A stretch of DNA of 13,336 bases, from NCBI GenBank assembly GCA_003162255.1, contig PMMJ01000147.1:1-13336 (forward strand). Reading direction: 5' to 3'. This document shows, in pieces, positions 1-7,528 of this stretch. Position 1 is the stretch's first letter. Each line of letters starts with the position of its first letter. Under the pieces are notes generated by a model. That model ran no database searches. It was not told the DNA's origin and saw only the letters and a program-made list of their open reading frames with translations. The translations under genes and the position numbers were made by a program. The DNA comes from Acidobacteriaceae bacterium. GTDB taxonomy: Bacteria > Acidobacteriota > Terriglobia > Terriglobales > Acidobacteriaceae.

Positions 1-1382
<1,382 letters not shown>

Positions 1383-1454
1383 TGGCTCCTCAGTTTCGCG
1401 GTAATGGAATTGAAGCTAGCACGAATTGGCGGATTGCAACAACTGTGCGATGTG

Positions 1455-1489
1455 CTGGCTACTGGCTGCTAGCTTCTAGCTACTGGCAA
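1455..1489. repeat. Five tandem 7-bp units (consensus CTRGCTN), left flank of the S23 gene
   Basis: Five consecutive heptamers start at 1455, 1462, 1469, 1476 and 1483 (CTGGCTA, CTGGCTG, CTAGCTT, CTAGCTA, then the degenerate CTGGCAA). The array ends one base before the stop codon of the S23 gene and lies in the gap between that gene and topA. The same unit recurs in inverted orientation at 1920-1954. Confidence 0.75.
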
Positions 1490-1885
1490 TCAAGGACCCT
1501 CTCGCAAGCGCTCAGTCTTAGGCACGCGGCCCTGCGGCTGAACTTTCTGGACCAGCGCAGTCAGCATTCTCTGCACCACAACCACAGCCTGTTCTGCAAC
1601 TTGGAAATCGGTTTCTTGTAGAAATCCCAAGTCCTTCGCGAGCAGCAAATGATATTCGGTTTCGCTGGCTGAACCGCGGGCGATTTGCAGGAAGCGCGTC
1701 ATTTCGCCGTCCGAATGCCTGCCGCATCCCTCCGCGATGTTCGCCCCGACCGACGCCGCTGATCGACGTACCTGCGAGGTCAACCCATAGACTTCATCCT
1801 TAGGGAACGCCCGCGTGAGCTTGTAGACGAGCACCGTCAGTTCATGAGCTTTCGACCATACTCTCAGTTCTTTAAAGTCTTTCAC
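1490..1885 (-). CDS. Four-helix-bundle protein, 23S rRNA-intervening-sequence (S23) family
   Basis: A 131-residue protein of the S23/four-helix-bundle family, first known as the ORF within intervening sequences of 23S rRNA and structurally related to Avd of diversity-generating retroelements. Family hallmarks seen: the opening KDFKELRVWSKAHELT, the central FPKDEVYGLTSQVRRSAASVGANIAEGCGR (residues 28-57), and FLQIARGSASETEYHLLLAKDLG (65-87), all predicted helical. The start is GTG at 1883-1885 with GAGG four bases upstream; an in-frame TGA just upstream excludes a longer start. The molecular function of chromosomal members is unknown; nucleic-acid binding is only suggested by the Avd relationship. 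Here it is not inside an rRNA gene. It sits between topA and dprA, bracketed by inverted 7-bp arrays, so it may be a late insertion between two housekeeping genes. Confidence 0.9.
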   Translation of the reverse strand: MKDFKELRVWSKAHELTVLVYKLTRAFPKDEVYGLTSQVRRSAASVGANIAEGCGRHSDGEMTRFLQIARGSASETEYHLLLAKDLGFLQETDFQVAEQAVVVVQRMLTALVQKVQPQGRVPKTERLREGP

Positions 1886-1919
1886 ACTGCCTCATTCCTG
1901 CCCGACATAATGGTTTTGC

Positions 1920-1954
1920 TCGCTAGTAGCCAGAAGCCAGCAGCTAGAAGCTCT
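1920..1954. repeat. Five tandem 7-bp units, inverted copy, overlapping the dprA 3' end
   Basis: Heptamers start at 1920, 1927, 1934, 1941 and 1948 (TCGCTAG, TAGCCAG, AAGCCAG, CAGCTAG, AAGCTCT). Their reverse complements match the CTRGCTN unit at 1455-1489, so the two arrays are an inverted pair around the S23 gene. The dprA stop codon (TAG, minus strand, 1944-1946) lies in the fourth unit, and the fifth unit is read as dprA codons. Confidence 0.75.
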
Positions 1955-3113
1955 TCACAAAATTCTTCCCCGGCAACTGCCGTATCTTGCCATTCAGTTC
2001 CAACTCGAAGAGGGCTGCGAATATTTCCGAGGCTGAAATTTCGTTTTCCAGCAATTCGACCAATTGATCGATGTGTGTGGATTCATCGGCCTTGAGCAAC
2101 TTGAGGATCTTTTTTTCGTGGGGCGAGGTCACCTCGTCCGGGAATAGAGATGCGGTTTCCGGCTCGGCGGATTCATTCGGCTGCATGGCACTGAGCGCCG
2201 CCTGCACGTCCGCTGGAAGTTCCTCCCACACGTCTTCCCAGGTGGCAACGAGCTTCGCGCCCTGTTTGATCAGCGTGTTTGGGCCCCAGGAATTTTTGTT
2301 GGTCACATTGCCGGGAACGGCGTAAACATCGCGGTTTTGTTCGAGGGCAAGGCGGGACGTGATGCGCGTGCCGCTGTACTCCGCGGCTTCGACGACCAGT
2401 ACGCCGGCCGACATGCCGCTGATGATGCGGTTGCGGATGGGAAAATTCTGCGGGGCCGGGTGGGTGCCGACCGGGAACTCGGAGATCAGTGCGCCGCCGA
2501 GGACCACAATCTGTTCGGCGAGCCGCGAGTTTTCTTTCGGATACATGACGTCGATTCCGGTGCCGAGGACGGCCACGGTCTTGCCTTTGGCGGCGACGGC
2601 GCCGCGATGCGACGAGGTATCGATGCCGCGCGCTAATCCACTGATAATCACCAGACCGCGAGCCGCAAGGTCGGTGGACAGGCGCTCGGCCATGCCGCTG
2701 CCGTAGGGCGTGGGATGACGCGTCCCCACCATGGCGATGCCGGGCTGCGCCAGCACCTCAACGCTTCCTTTCACGAACAGGACAATCGGCGGGTCGTAAA
2801 TTTCCTTCAGCCGCAAAGGGTATTCGGGATCGCTGAGCGAAATAATTCTGGCGCCCGTCTCGGCCGCGTTCGCGCATTCCTGCTGCGCCAGTTCGAGCGA
2901 CTTTCCCGTGGCGATCGATTGCGCGGAAACGGCCCGCATTCCAGTGGCTTCGAGTTCGGTCAGGCTGGCTTGGAAAACGCGTTCGGCCGTGCCATAGTGC
3001 TCGATCAGTTTCTTGATGCGTGTAGGACCGAGTCCTGTCGTCAGCGCGAGCGCGAGCCAGTAGGTAGCCTGGTAAGAAGCTGGATTGGATGCGGCAACGG
3101 CGACATTCGACAT
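1944..3113 (-). CDS. dprA: DNA-processing protein DprA (Smf)
   Basis: A 389-residue DprA. In transformable bacteria this cytoplasmic protein protects incoming single-stranded DNA and loads RecA onto it; the gene is also widespread in bacteria not known to be competent. Domains: an N-terminal helical HhH/SAM-like region (about 15-75, with GLGPTRIKKL), the Rossmann-like core (about 80-295) and a C-terminal winged-helix domain (about 330-389). Core signatures are MVGTRHPTPYG (128-138), SGLARGIDTSSHRGA (158-172), GTGIDVMYPKEN (184-195), SEFPVGTHPAPQNFPIRNRIISG (211-233) and PGNVTNKNSWGPNTLI (267-282). The usual acidic EGSL-like stretch reads YSGTRITS here. ATG start at 3113, with GAGGG upstream. 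It diverges from mqnA. The last residues (KSF) and the stop are encoded within a short-unit repeat array, so the C-terminal tail may differ from relatives. Confidence 0.96.
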   Translation of the reverse strand: MSNVAVAASNPASYQATYWLALALTTGLGPTRIKKLIEHYGTAERVFQASLTELEATGMRAVSAQSIATGKSLELAQQECANAAETGARIISLSDPEYPLRLKEIYDPPIVLFVKGSVEVLAQPGIAMVGTRHPTPYGSGMAERLSTDLAARGLVIISGLARGIDTSSHRGAVAAKGKTVAVLGTGIDVMYPKENSRLAEQIVVLGGALISEFPVGTHPAPQNFPIRNRIISGMSAGVLVVEAAEYSGTRITSRLALEQNRDVYAVPGNVTNKNSWGPNTLIKQGAKLVATWEDVWEELPADVQAALSAMQPNESAEPETASLFPDEVTSPHEKKILKLLKADESTHIDQLVELLENEISASEIFAALFELELNGKIRQLPGKNFVKSF

Positions 3114-3144
3114 ATTGCGTGACCCTCGTGCGGCGGAAGACCCT

Positions 3145-3211
3145 GGGCTGCGAGCTTCGAGCGAACAGGTTGCCCTTCAGTTCCTAGCTCGTAGCTCGCG
3201 GCTCGCAGCTT
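3145..3211. repeat. Inverted pair of 7-bp arrays in the dprA/mqnA divergent gap
   Basis: Three heptamers at 3145-3165 (GGGCTGC, GAGCTTC, GAGCGAA) are followed, after 18 bp, by four heptamers at 3184-3211 (CTAGCTC, GTAGCTC, GCGGCTC, GCAGCTT) in reverse orientation. GCTGCGAGC (3147-3155) is the exact complement of 3201-3209, so the element can fold into a hairpin. The AGCT-centred unit resembles the arrays around the S23 gene but has a different consensus. It lies in the leader expected for dprA. Confidence 0.65.
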
Positions 3212-3226
3212 CTGCTGGGCAATTCA

Positions 3227-3255
3227 GCATTAGCCGCTATTCAAAACGCTGTCAA
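3227..3255 (-). promoter_or_regulatory. Possible dprA promoter
   Basis: On the minus strand a perfect TTGACA (3250-3255) is followed after 17 bp by TAATGC (3227-3232), a poor -10. It points toward dprA, leaving a leader of over 100 nt that contains the inverted heptamer pair. The good -35 and correct spacing are seen; the use is inferred. Confidence 0.35.
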
Positions 3256-3276
3256 GGATGGCGCGCACATCACTTT

Positions 3277-3285
3277 TGGTATATT
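3277..3285 (+). promoter_or_regulatory. Extended -10 for mqnA, close to the start codon
   Basis: TGGTATATT matches the extended -10 form TGn-TATAAT with one change. There is no convincing -35, which is usual for extended -10 promoters. The expected transcription start (about 3291-3293) is within four bases of the mqnA ATG at 3295, and no Shine-Dalgarno sequence precedes the ATG. The mRNA may therefore be leaderless. Confidence 0.45.
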
Positions 3286-3294
3286 CGTAACGTG

Positions 3295-4128
3295 ATGAGC
3301 CGGTTAAAGATCTCGGCCATTTCCTACCTGAATACGGCGCCTCTCATGTGGGATTTCGAGCATGCCGAGGCAGGCGCGAAAGTCGATTTTGATTTTGATA
3401 TTTCCTACACCATACCCTCGGCCTGCGCCGAGGCTTTGCGCGCGGGAAGCGCCGATATTGGCATCATTCCGGCTGCGGCTTATACGACGGTTCCGGATCT
3501 CGTCATTATCCCGGATGTGGCGATTGCGGCACGACGGGCGGTGCGGTCAATCCTGCTGGTGAGCAAAGCGCCGGTCGATCAGTGGACAACGCAGGTGCGC
3601 ACGGTTGCGCTGGATACTTCTTCGATGACGTCGGTCGCGCTGGCCAAGATTCTATTCGCAAAGTGGCCGGGCGGAGCGCGTGACTATAAGCCGATGGCTC
3701 CCGATCTCGAGGCGATGCTCGGCGCTTGCGATGCGGCTTTGCTCATCGGAGACCCGGCGCTGCAGGTCGACCGCACGCGCTACTTCACGCTCGACCTGGC
3801 GGAGGAGTGGGTGGCGCGCACGGGAAAGTCATTCGTCTTCGCTTTCTGGGCGATCCGCAGACAGGCGCTTGCCGGACGAAATGAGCGAGCGATTGCAGAG
3901 GTCTTCAAGAAGTCGCGGGATCACGGCCTGTCTCCGAAAAATCTCGAAGCCATCGCCCAGGAGTGGGCTCCGCGCCTGGGCCTCACGCTCGAGGCCGTTC
4001 GTGTCTACCTGACGCACAACATCCACTATTATCTCGACCCTCCGTGCCTGGAGGGGCTTAAGCTTTACTACCGCCTGGGTGCGGAAATTGGAGTCCTTCC
4101 GCCAGCGCCGGAACTTCATTTTCTGTAG
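3295..4128 (+). CDS. mqnA: Chorismate dehydratase MqnA (futalosine menaquinone pathway)
   Basis: A 277-residue enzyme that dehydrates chorismate to 3-[(1-carboxyvinyl)oxy]benzoate, the entry step of the futalosine route to menaquinone; it acts in the cytosol. It has the periplasmic-binding-protein-like fold of the MqnA/MqnD family. Motifs seen: ISAISYLNTAPL (6-17), GSADIGIIPAAAY (51-63), DTSSMTSVALAKILF (107-121), LLIGDPAL (149-156), GKSFVFAFWA (177-186) and the C-terminal LTHNIHYYLDPPCLEGLKLYY. The length is typical. I chose the ATG at 3295 because the SRLKISAISYLNT beginning matches the family. The frame stays open 210 bp further upstream, but that stretch overlaps dprA and the repeats. The preceding GTG at 3292 is an alternative. 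MqnD, the closest paralogue, is less likely because of the SYLNT and IGDPAL forms. mqnC follows three genes on. Confidence 0.93.
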   Translation: MSRLKISAISYLNTAPLMWDFEHAEAGAKVDFDFDISYTIPSACAEALRAGSADIGIIPAAAYTTVPDLVIIPDVAIAARRAVRSILLVSKAPVDQWTTQVRTVALDTSSMTSVALAKILFAKWPGGARDYKPMAPDLEAMLGACDAALLIGDPALQVDRTRYFTLDLAEEWVARTGKSFVFAFWAIRRQALAGRNERAIAEVFKKSRDHGLSPKNLEAIAQEWAPRLGLTLEAVRVYLTHNIHYYLDPPCLEGLKLYYRLGAEIGVLPPAPELHFL

Positions 4129-4198
4129 AACTCGCAGAACCAGCGGGGCGCGGCCGAGAATAAAGGGATAACATTAACCTTACGATTGGGAGACCGCG

Positions 4199-5575
4199 AT
4201 GGAACCGTTCCGCTTTCATCTCTTCGTCTGCACGCAGCATAAGCCAGAAGGCATCCCCTCCTGCGCGGCCAGCGGGTCGTTCGCTGTGCTCGATGCGCTC
4301 GATCGCGAAATACAAGCGCGCGGCCTCGACAACGAGGTGCAACTCACGACCTGCGGCTGCATGGGATTGTGCGATGAAGGTCCGGTGATGGTCGTCTATC
4401 CGGCAGGGGTGTGGTACCGGCGCGTGCAACCGGCTGATGTCGCCGAAATCGTCGGCGCGCATCTGCGCGACGGCAAGCCAGTCGATCGTCTGGTATGGAA
4501 CGATGCTGCGGTGATGAAGGCTTTGTCGGTCGAGCATCGGGAGAAGTTCCGCGGCGCGATGGCCGCCCGCGATAAAGCTGGGATGCTGCCCGATCACCTT
4601 GATCAGATGATCCGCGGCTTCATGCCGAGTCGTTGCATTCTGACGGCGCTTGAACTCGACGTCTTTACCGCCGTCGGGGACGGAGCCAATGCCGAACAAA
4701 TCGGGACGAGGATCCACGCCAATGCCCGCGCCGCATGTATGCTGCTCAACGCGCTCGTCGCCCTCGGATTGCTCTCGAAGAGCGGCGACGACTACAAGAA
4801 CACGCCCGAGTCAGCACGCTTCTTTGTTCAGGGTTCCAAAGATAATCACCGCGACGGCCTGCTGCACACCGCCAACATCTGGCACCGCTGGAGCACGCTG
4901 ACCGGCGCTGTGCGCAGTGGTACCAGCGTCCCGATTGATCGCGGCGATGATCGCAAGGATGACCACGACGACGCCAATTGGACGCGCAACTTTATTACCG
5001 CCATGCAACGCCACGCCAAAGATCGCGCCCCACTGGTGGTGAAGGCCCTGGGTACAGCCGGAATTCACCGCATTCTCGATCTTGGCGGCGGCTCCGGCGC
5101 ATACTCCATCGCCTTCGCAAAAGCTATTCCCGAGGTGCGGTGCGAGATTCTTGACATCCCGGAGGTCGTGCCGCTCACCGCCGAATATGTCAGCCAGGCC
5201 GGCGTCTCGGCACGAGTCGGCCTTCGCCCGGGAGACATGTTGCGGGACGACTTTGGCTCCGGTTACGACCTCATCATGCTGAACGCGATCTGCCACATGT
5301 TTTCCGAGGAGCAGAACCAGGACATCTTCCGCCGCGCCCATCAGGCGCTGGCGCCGCACGGCCGCCTCGTGGCGCAGGACTTCATCCTCAATCCCGACAA
5401 AACCGGGCCGCAACACGCAGCGCTGTTCTCGCTGAACATGCTCGTCGGCACCGACGCCGGCGCCAGTTACAGCGAGGTTGAATACAACCACTGGATGAAA
5501 GCTGCGGGGTTCACTGAGGTGAGCCGGATCAACCTGCCGGGGCCGAGCAGCTTGATTGTGGGGCTAGGACTCTGA
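4199..5575 (+). CDS. Fusion of thioredoxin-like [2Fe-2S] ferredoxin and COMT-like O-methyltransferase
   Basis: A 458-residue two-part protein. Residues 1-95 form a thioredoxin-like [2Fe-2S] ferredoxin of the Shethna/NuoE type: FVC (Cys11), SCAASG (Cys22), then TCGCMGLCDEGPVMVVYPAGVWY with Cys54 and Cys58 as the likely last ligands (Cys52 is extra). After a helical linker (about 100-140), residues 140-210 look like the winged-helix dimerisation domain of plant-type O-methyltransferases (LELDVFTAVGDGANAEQIGTR, LLNALVALGLL). Residues 285-458 are the AdoMet-binding domain, with motif I LDLGGGSG (293-300), an acidic DI at 319-320, GDMLRD (345-350) and LNAICHMFSEEQ, where His366 is near the usual catalytic histidine. 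No signal peptide or membrane segment is seen. ATG with GGGAG six bases upstream. It starts 70 bp after mqnA and is probably co-transcribed. The substrate is unknown; a quinone or other redox-active aromatic compound is a guess from context. Confidence 0.85.
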   Translation: MEPFRFHLFVCTQHKPEGIPSCAASGSFAVLDALDREIQARGLDNEVQLTTCGCMGLCDEGPVMVVYPAGVWYRRVQPADVAEIVGAHLRDGKPVDRLVWNDAAVMKALSVEHREKFRGAMAARDKAGMLPDHLDQMIRGFMPSRCILTALELDVFTAVGDGANAEQIGTRIHANARAACMLLNALVALGLLSKSGDDYKNTPESARFFVQGSKDNHRDGLLHTANIWHRWSTLTGAVRSGTSVPIDRGDDRKDDHDDANWTRNFITAMQRHAKDRAPLVVKALGTAGIHRILDLGGGSGAYSIAFAKAIPEVRCEILDIPEVVPLTAEYVSQAGVSARVGLRPGDMLRDDFGSGYDLIMLNAICHMFSEEQNQDIFRRAHQALAPHGRLVAQDFILNPDKTGPQHAALFSLNMLVGTDAGASYSEVEYNHWMKAAGFTEVSRINLPGPSSLIVGLGL

Positions 5576-5608
5576 CCGCGTGAATTTGCACTTGAAGCGT
5601 TGTGGTCT

Positions 5609-5634
5609 CCCAGGTCTCAAAATCGAGACCTGGG
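5609..5634. repeat. Perfect 10-bp hairpin between the ferredoxin-methyltransferase and DedA genes
   Basis: CCCAGGTCTC (5609-5618) and GAGACCTGGG (5625-5634) pair perfectly around an AAAATC loop. No T-tract follows on the plus strand, so it is not a standard intrinsic terminator. It may be a dispersed palindromic repeat that also attenuates transcription or stabilises RNA. Confidence 0.65.
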
Positions 5635-5646
5635 GCACCTTGCAAC

Positions 5647-5674
5647 CGTGCTCCAATAGGATCGTGCTCCAATA
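5647..5674. repeat. Two direct copies of CGTGCTCCAATA, 16-bp period
   Basis: The 12-mer occurs at 5647-5658 and 5663-5674, just before the DedA-type gene. The second copy runs into the ribosome-binding site of that gene (AAGGA at 5674-5678). It could be an operator or a local duplication; nothing seen decides between them. Confidence 0.45.
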
Positions 5675-5680
5675 AGGAAG

Positions 5681-6343
5681 ATGCACTTGCTTGCCATTGT
5701 CCTGCTGGTGTCGAAGAAGAGCGCTCTGCGATGGCTGATCCATCTCGGGGGCCCCGGCCTGATTTTGCTGGGCCTCGTCGACAACTCGGTCATACCTCTG
5801 CCGGGCAGCACGGACGTCGTCACCATACTGCTGGCGGCCCACCATCGCGAACCGTGGTTCTACTACGCGATCATGGCGACGGTGGGAGCCCTGCTTGGCG
5901 GCTATCTTACTTACCGCATGGCCCGCAAAGGCGGCAAAGAGACTCTGGAGAAAAGGTTTTCGAAGAAGAAGGTCAACAAGGTCTACGCGATTTTTGAACG
6001 CTGGGGGTTCGCGGCAGTCGCGATCCCCGCCCTGCTTCCGCCACCGTTTCCCATCGTGCCCATGCTTTTGGCCGCCGGCGCCATGCAATACCCCACCAGG
6101 AAGTTCCTGACCGCTCTGGCCGTGGGGCGCGGCATTCGATTCACGATCCTGGCCTATCTCGGGTTCCACTACGGGCGGCACATCGTGAAGTTTTTTTCGC
6201 AATACTACTGGCCCGTGTTAATCGCCCTGATCGCTTTCTCCGTAGCGGGTGGACTGTACGGCCTGTTCGAGTACAAACGTCGACAGAAAAGCAGCGCCTC
6301 CGAAACTCCGCGCCCATCGCAAGCTCGACGCCGGACGGCTTAG
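5681..6343 (+). CDS. DedA/VTT-domain (SNARE-associated) inner-membrane protein
   Basis: A 220-residue polytopic membrane protein of the DedA/VTT superfamily, whose members are linked to membrane homeostasis and lipid (undecaprenyl phosphate or other phospholipid) translocation. Hydrophobic segments are near residues 20-53, 59-80, 109-135, 141-163 and 175-198. The pieces VDNSVIPLPGSTDVVTILLAA (33-53) and PALLPPPFPIVPMLLAAGAM (116-135) are the two re-entrant-type proline motifs of the family. GRGIRF (149-154) is the conserved Arg-containing block. The C-terminal tail is basic and probably cytoplasmic. The ATG at 5681 leaves only two bases after AAGGA; the in-frame TTG at 5687 gives better spacing (8) and removes just two residues, so the start is uncertain. 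A role in exporting or flipping a lipid related to the menaquinone neighbours is speculative. Confidence 0.88.
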   Translation: MHLLAIVLLVSKKSALRWLIHLGGPGLILLGLVDNSVIPLPGSTDVVTILLAAHHREPWFYYAIMATVGALLGGYLTYRMARKGGKETLEKRFSKKKVNKVYAIFERWGFAAVAIPALLPPPFPIVPMLLAAGAMQYPTRKFLTALAVGRGIRFTILAYLGFHYGRHIVKFFSQYYWPVLIALIAFSVAGGLYGLFEYKRRQKSSASETPRPSQARRRTA

Positions 6344-6367
6344 TCCGTAACCGCCTGCGGAATCCGG

Positions 6368-6429
6368 CGGTGGAGAGACGGGGGTCGCGTCCGTTCAGCC
6401 GGGCGGGGACGCCCGGCTCTCCGCCACCG
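6368..6429. repeat. REP-like GC-rich hairpin element upstream of mqnC
   Basis: An inner stem of 9 bp (6397-6405 with 6410-6418, GGGA loop) is enclosed by GGAGAG (6372-6377) with CTCTCC (6417-6422) and CGGTGG (6368-6373) with CCACCG (6424-6429). The inner and outer pairs compete for a few bases. It lies between the stop of the DedA-type gene (6343) and the mqnC start, and resembles the palindrome inside topA in composition. Confidence 0.6.
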
Positions 6430-6437
6430 AACTCAGC

Positions 6438-6443
6438 TAAAAT
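6438..6443 (+). promoter_or_regulatory. Possible mqnC -10 element
   Basis: TAAAAT lies 24 bases before the mqnC ATG at 6468. No -35 is recognisable because the REP-like hairpin occupies that place. It would give mqnC its own start separate from mqnA, but support is weak. Confidence 0.25.
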
Positions 6444-6467
6444 AGCTATTACCGTGGGGTGTATAGG

Positions 6468-7514
6468 ATGTCCCTGACCAAACAACAGGCATTGGAGATG
6501 TTTCGGTCCGACGATCTGATCGGGATCGGCATGGAGGCGGACGCGGTTCGCCGCAAACTGCATCCTGAAGGCACCGTGACTTACATCATCGACCGCAACA
6601 TTAATTACACGAACTTCTGCACGGAATATTGCACGTTTTGCGCGTTCTATCGTCCGTTAAAGGGACCGGCGTCCAAGGAAGGGTACATCCTCGATTTCGA
6701 CACTATCTACGAAAAGATTCGCGAGACAGTGGAACTCGGCGGCACCGGCGTGCTGATGCAGGGCGGACTGCATCCCGATCTCAAGATCGACTGGCACGAA
6801 CGCATGTTGAGTGGCATCAAGCAACGCTTCCCGCAAGTTCACCTGCACTGCTACTCCGCTTCGGAAATTCTGGCGATCGCCGAATACAGCAATCTCAGCC
6901 TGCGCGACACGATTGCGCGGCTGCGCGACGCGGGCCTCGATTCCATCCCGGGCGGCGGCGCTGAGATTCTGGACGACGAAGTCCGCTACAAAATCGCGCG
7001 GCTGAAATGCCTGACCGCGGATTGGCTGGAGGTCCACCGCACCGCGCATCAACTGGGCATGAGGACCACGGCGACCATGATGTTTGGCGTCGGCGAGTCC
7101 ATCGAACATCGGGTCAACCACTTTCAGTGTCTTTACGACTTGCAGCAGGAAACGGGTGGGTTCACCGCGTTCATCCCGTGGAGCTTTCAGCCCGCCCACA
7201 CCGCGCTCGGCGGACGCCGCTGGGATGAGGCCACGGCAGTCGAGTATCTGAAGGTGCTGGCGATTTCGCGACTTTATCTTTCGAATTTTGTGAATGTGCA
7301 GTCCAGTTGGGTGACGCAGGGATTGAAAGTTTGCCAGATGGGCTTGCGCTTCGGCGGCAACGACGTAGGCTCCGTGATGCTGGAGGAAAACGTCGTCCGC
7401 GCCGCGGGCGTCGCCAACTGCACAACCGAAGAAGAATTGCGGCGCATCATACGCGATGCAGGCTTCTGTCCGGCGCAGCGGGATACGTTGTACCGGCAGT
7501 ATTTTCTGAACTGA
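6468..7514 (+). CDS. mqnC: Cyclic dehypoxanthinyl futalosine synthase MqnC (radical SAM)
   Basis: A 348-residue radical-SAM enzyme that cyclises dehypoxanthinyl futalosine, building the second ring system during futalosine-route menaquinone synthesis. The radical-SAM cluster motif is CTEYCTFC (Cys51, Cys55, Cys58), preceded by the family block TYIIDRNINYTNFC. Further family marks are LMQGGLHPDLKIDWHERML, HCYSASEI, DAGLDSIPGGGAEIL, MMFGVGESIEHRV, FTAFIPWSFQP and GGNDVGSVMLEENVV. MqnE (aminofutalosine synthase) shares parts of this pattern, but the short GLDSIPGGGAEIL and IPWSFQP forms fit MqnC. I chose ATG 6468, with GGGG about eight bases upstream, giving the usual SLTKQQALEMF beginning; a GTG at 6459 would add three residues. 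Together with mqnA it shows that the organism uses the futalosine pathway; mqnB, mqnD and mqnE are not in the window. Confidence 0.95.
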   Translation: MSLTKQQALEMFRSDDLIGIGMEADAVRRKLHPEGTVTYIIDRNINYTNFCTEYCTFCAFYRPLKGPASKEGYILDFDTIYEKIRETVELGGTGVLMQGGLHPDLKIDWHERMLSGIKQRFPQVHLHCYSASEILAIAEYSNLSLRDTIARLRDAGLDSIPGGGAEILDDEVRYKIARLKCLTADWLEVHRTAHQLGMRTTATMMFGVGESIEHRVNHFQCLYDLQQETGGFTAFIPWSFQPAHTALGGRRWDEATAVEYLKVLAISRLYLSNFVNVQSSWVTQGLKVCQMGLRFGGNDVGSVMLEENVVRAAGVANCTTEEELRRIIRDAGFCPAQRDTLYRQYFLN

Positions 7515-7528
7515 GCCCAACTTTGAAC

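Noticed and set aside
1413..1421. Extended -10 for topA on the minus strand (TGCTAGCTT)
   Set aside because: Poor match to TATAAT and no -35 at proper spacing; chance similarity is likely.
1490..1885. Diversity-generating retroelement (Avd-like gene)
   Set aside because: The S23 protein is Avd-related, but there is no reverse transcriptase, template/variable repeat pair or target gene in the window.
1490..1885. 23S rRNA intervening sequence
   Set aside because: No rRNA sequence surrounds the gene; it lies between topA and dprA.
3085..3294. N-terminal extension of MqnA
   Set aside because: The frame is open, but it overlaps dprA and the heptamer repeats, and the family's N-terminus matches the ATG at 3295.
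4058..5491. Minus-strand frames opposite the ferredoxin-methyltransferase (4058-4717 and 4811-5491)
   Set aside because: They are antisense shadows in a GC-rich gene, without motifs or ribosome sites.
5564..6202. Minus-strand frame opposite the DedA-type gene
   Set aside because: No membrane segments or motifs; the plus-strand frame has clear family features.
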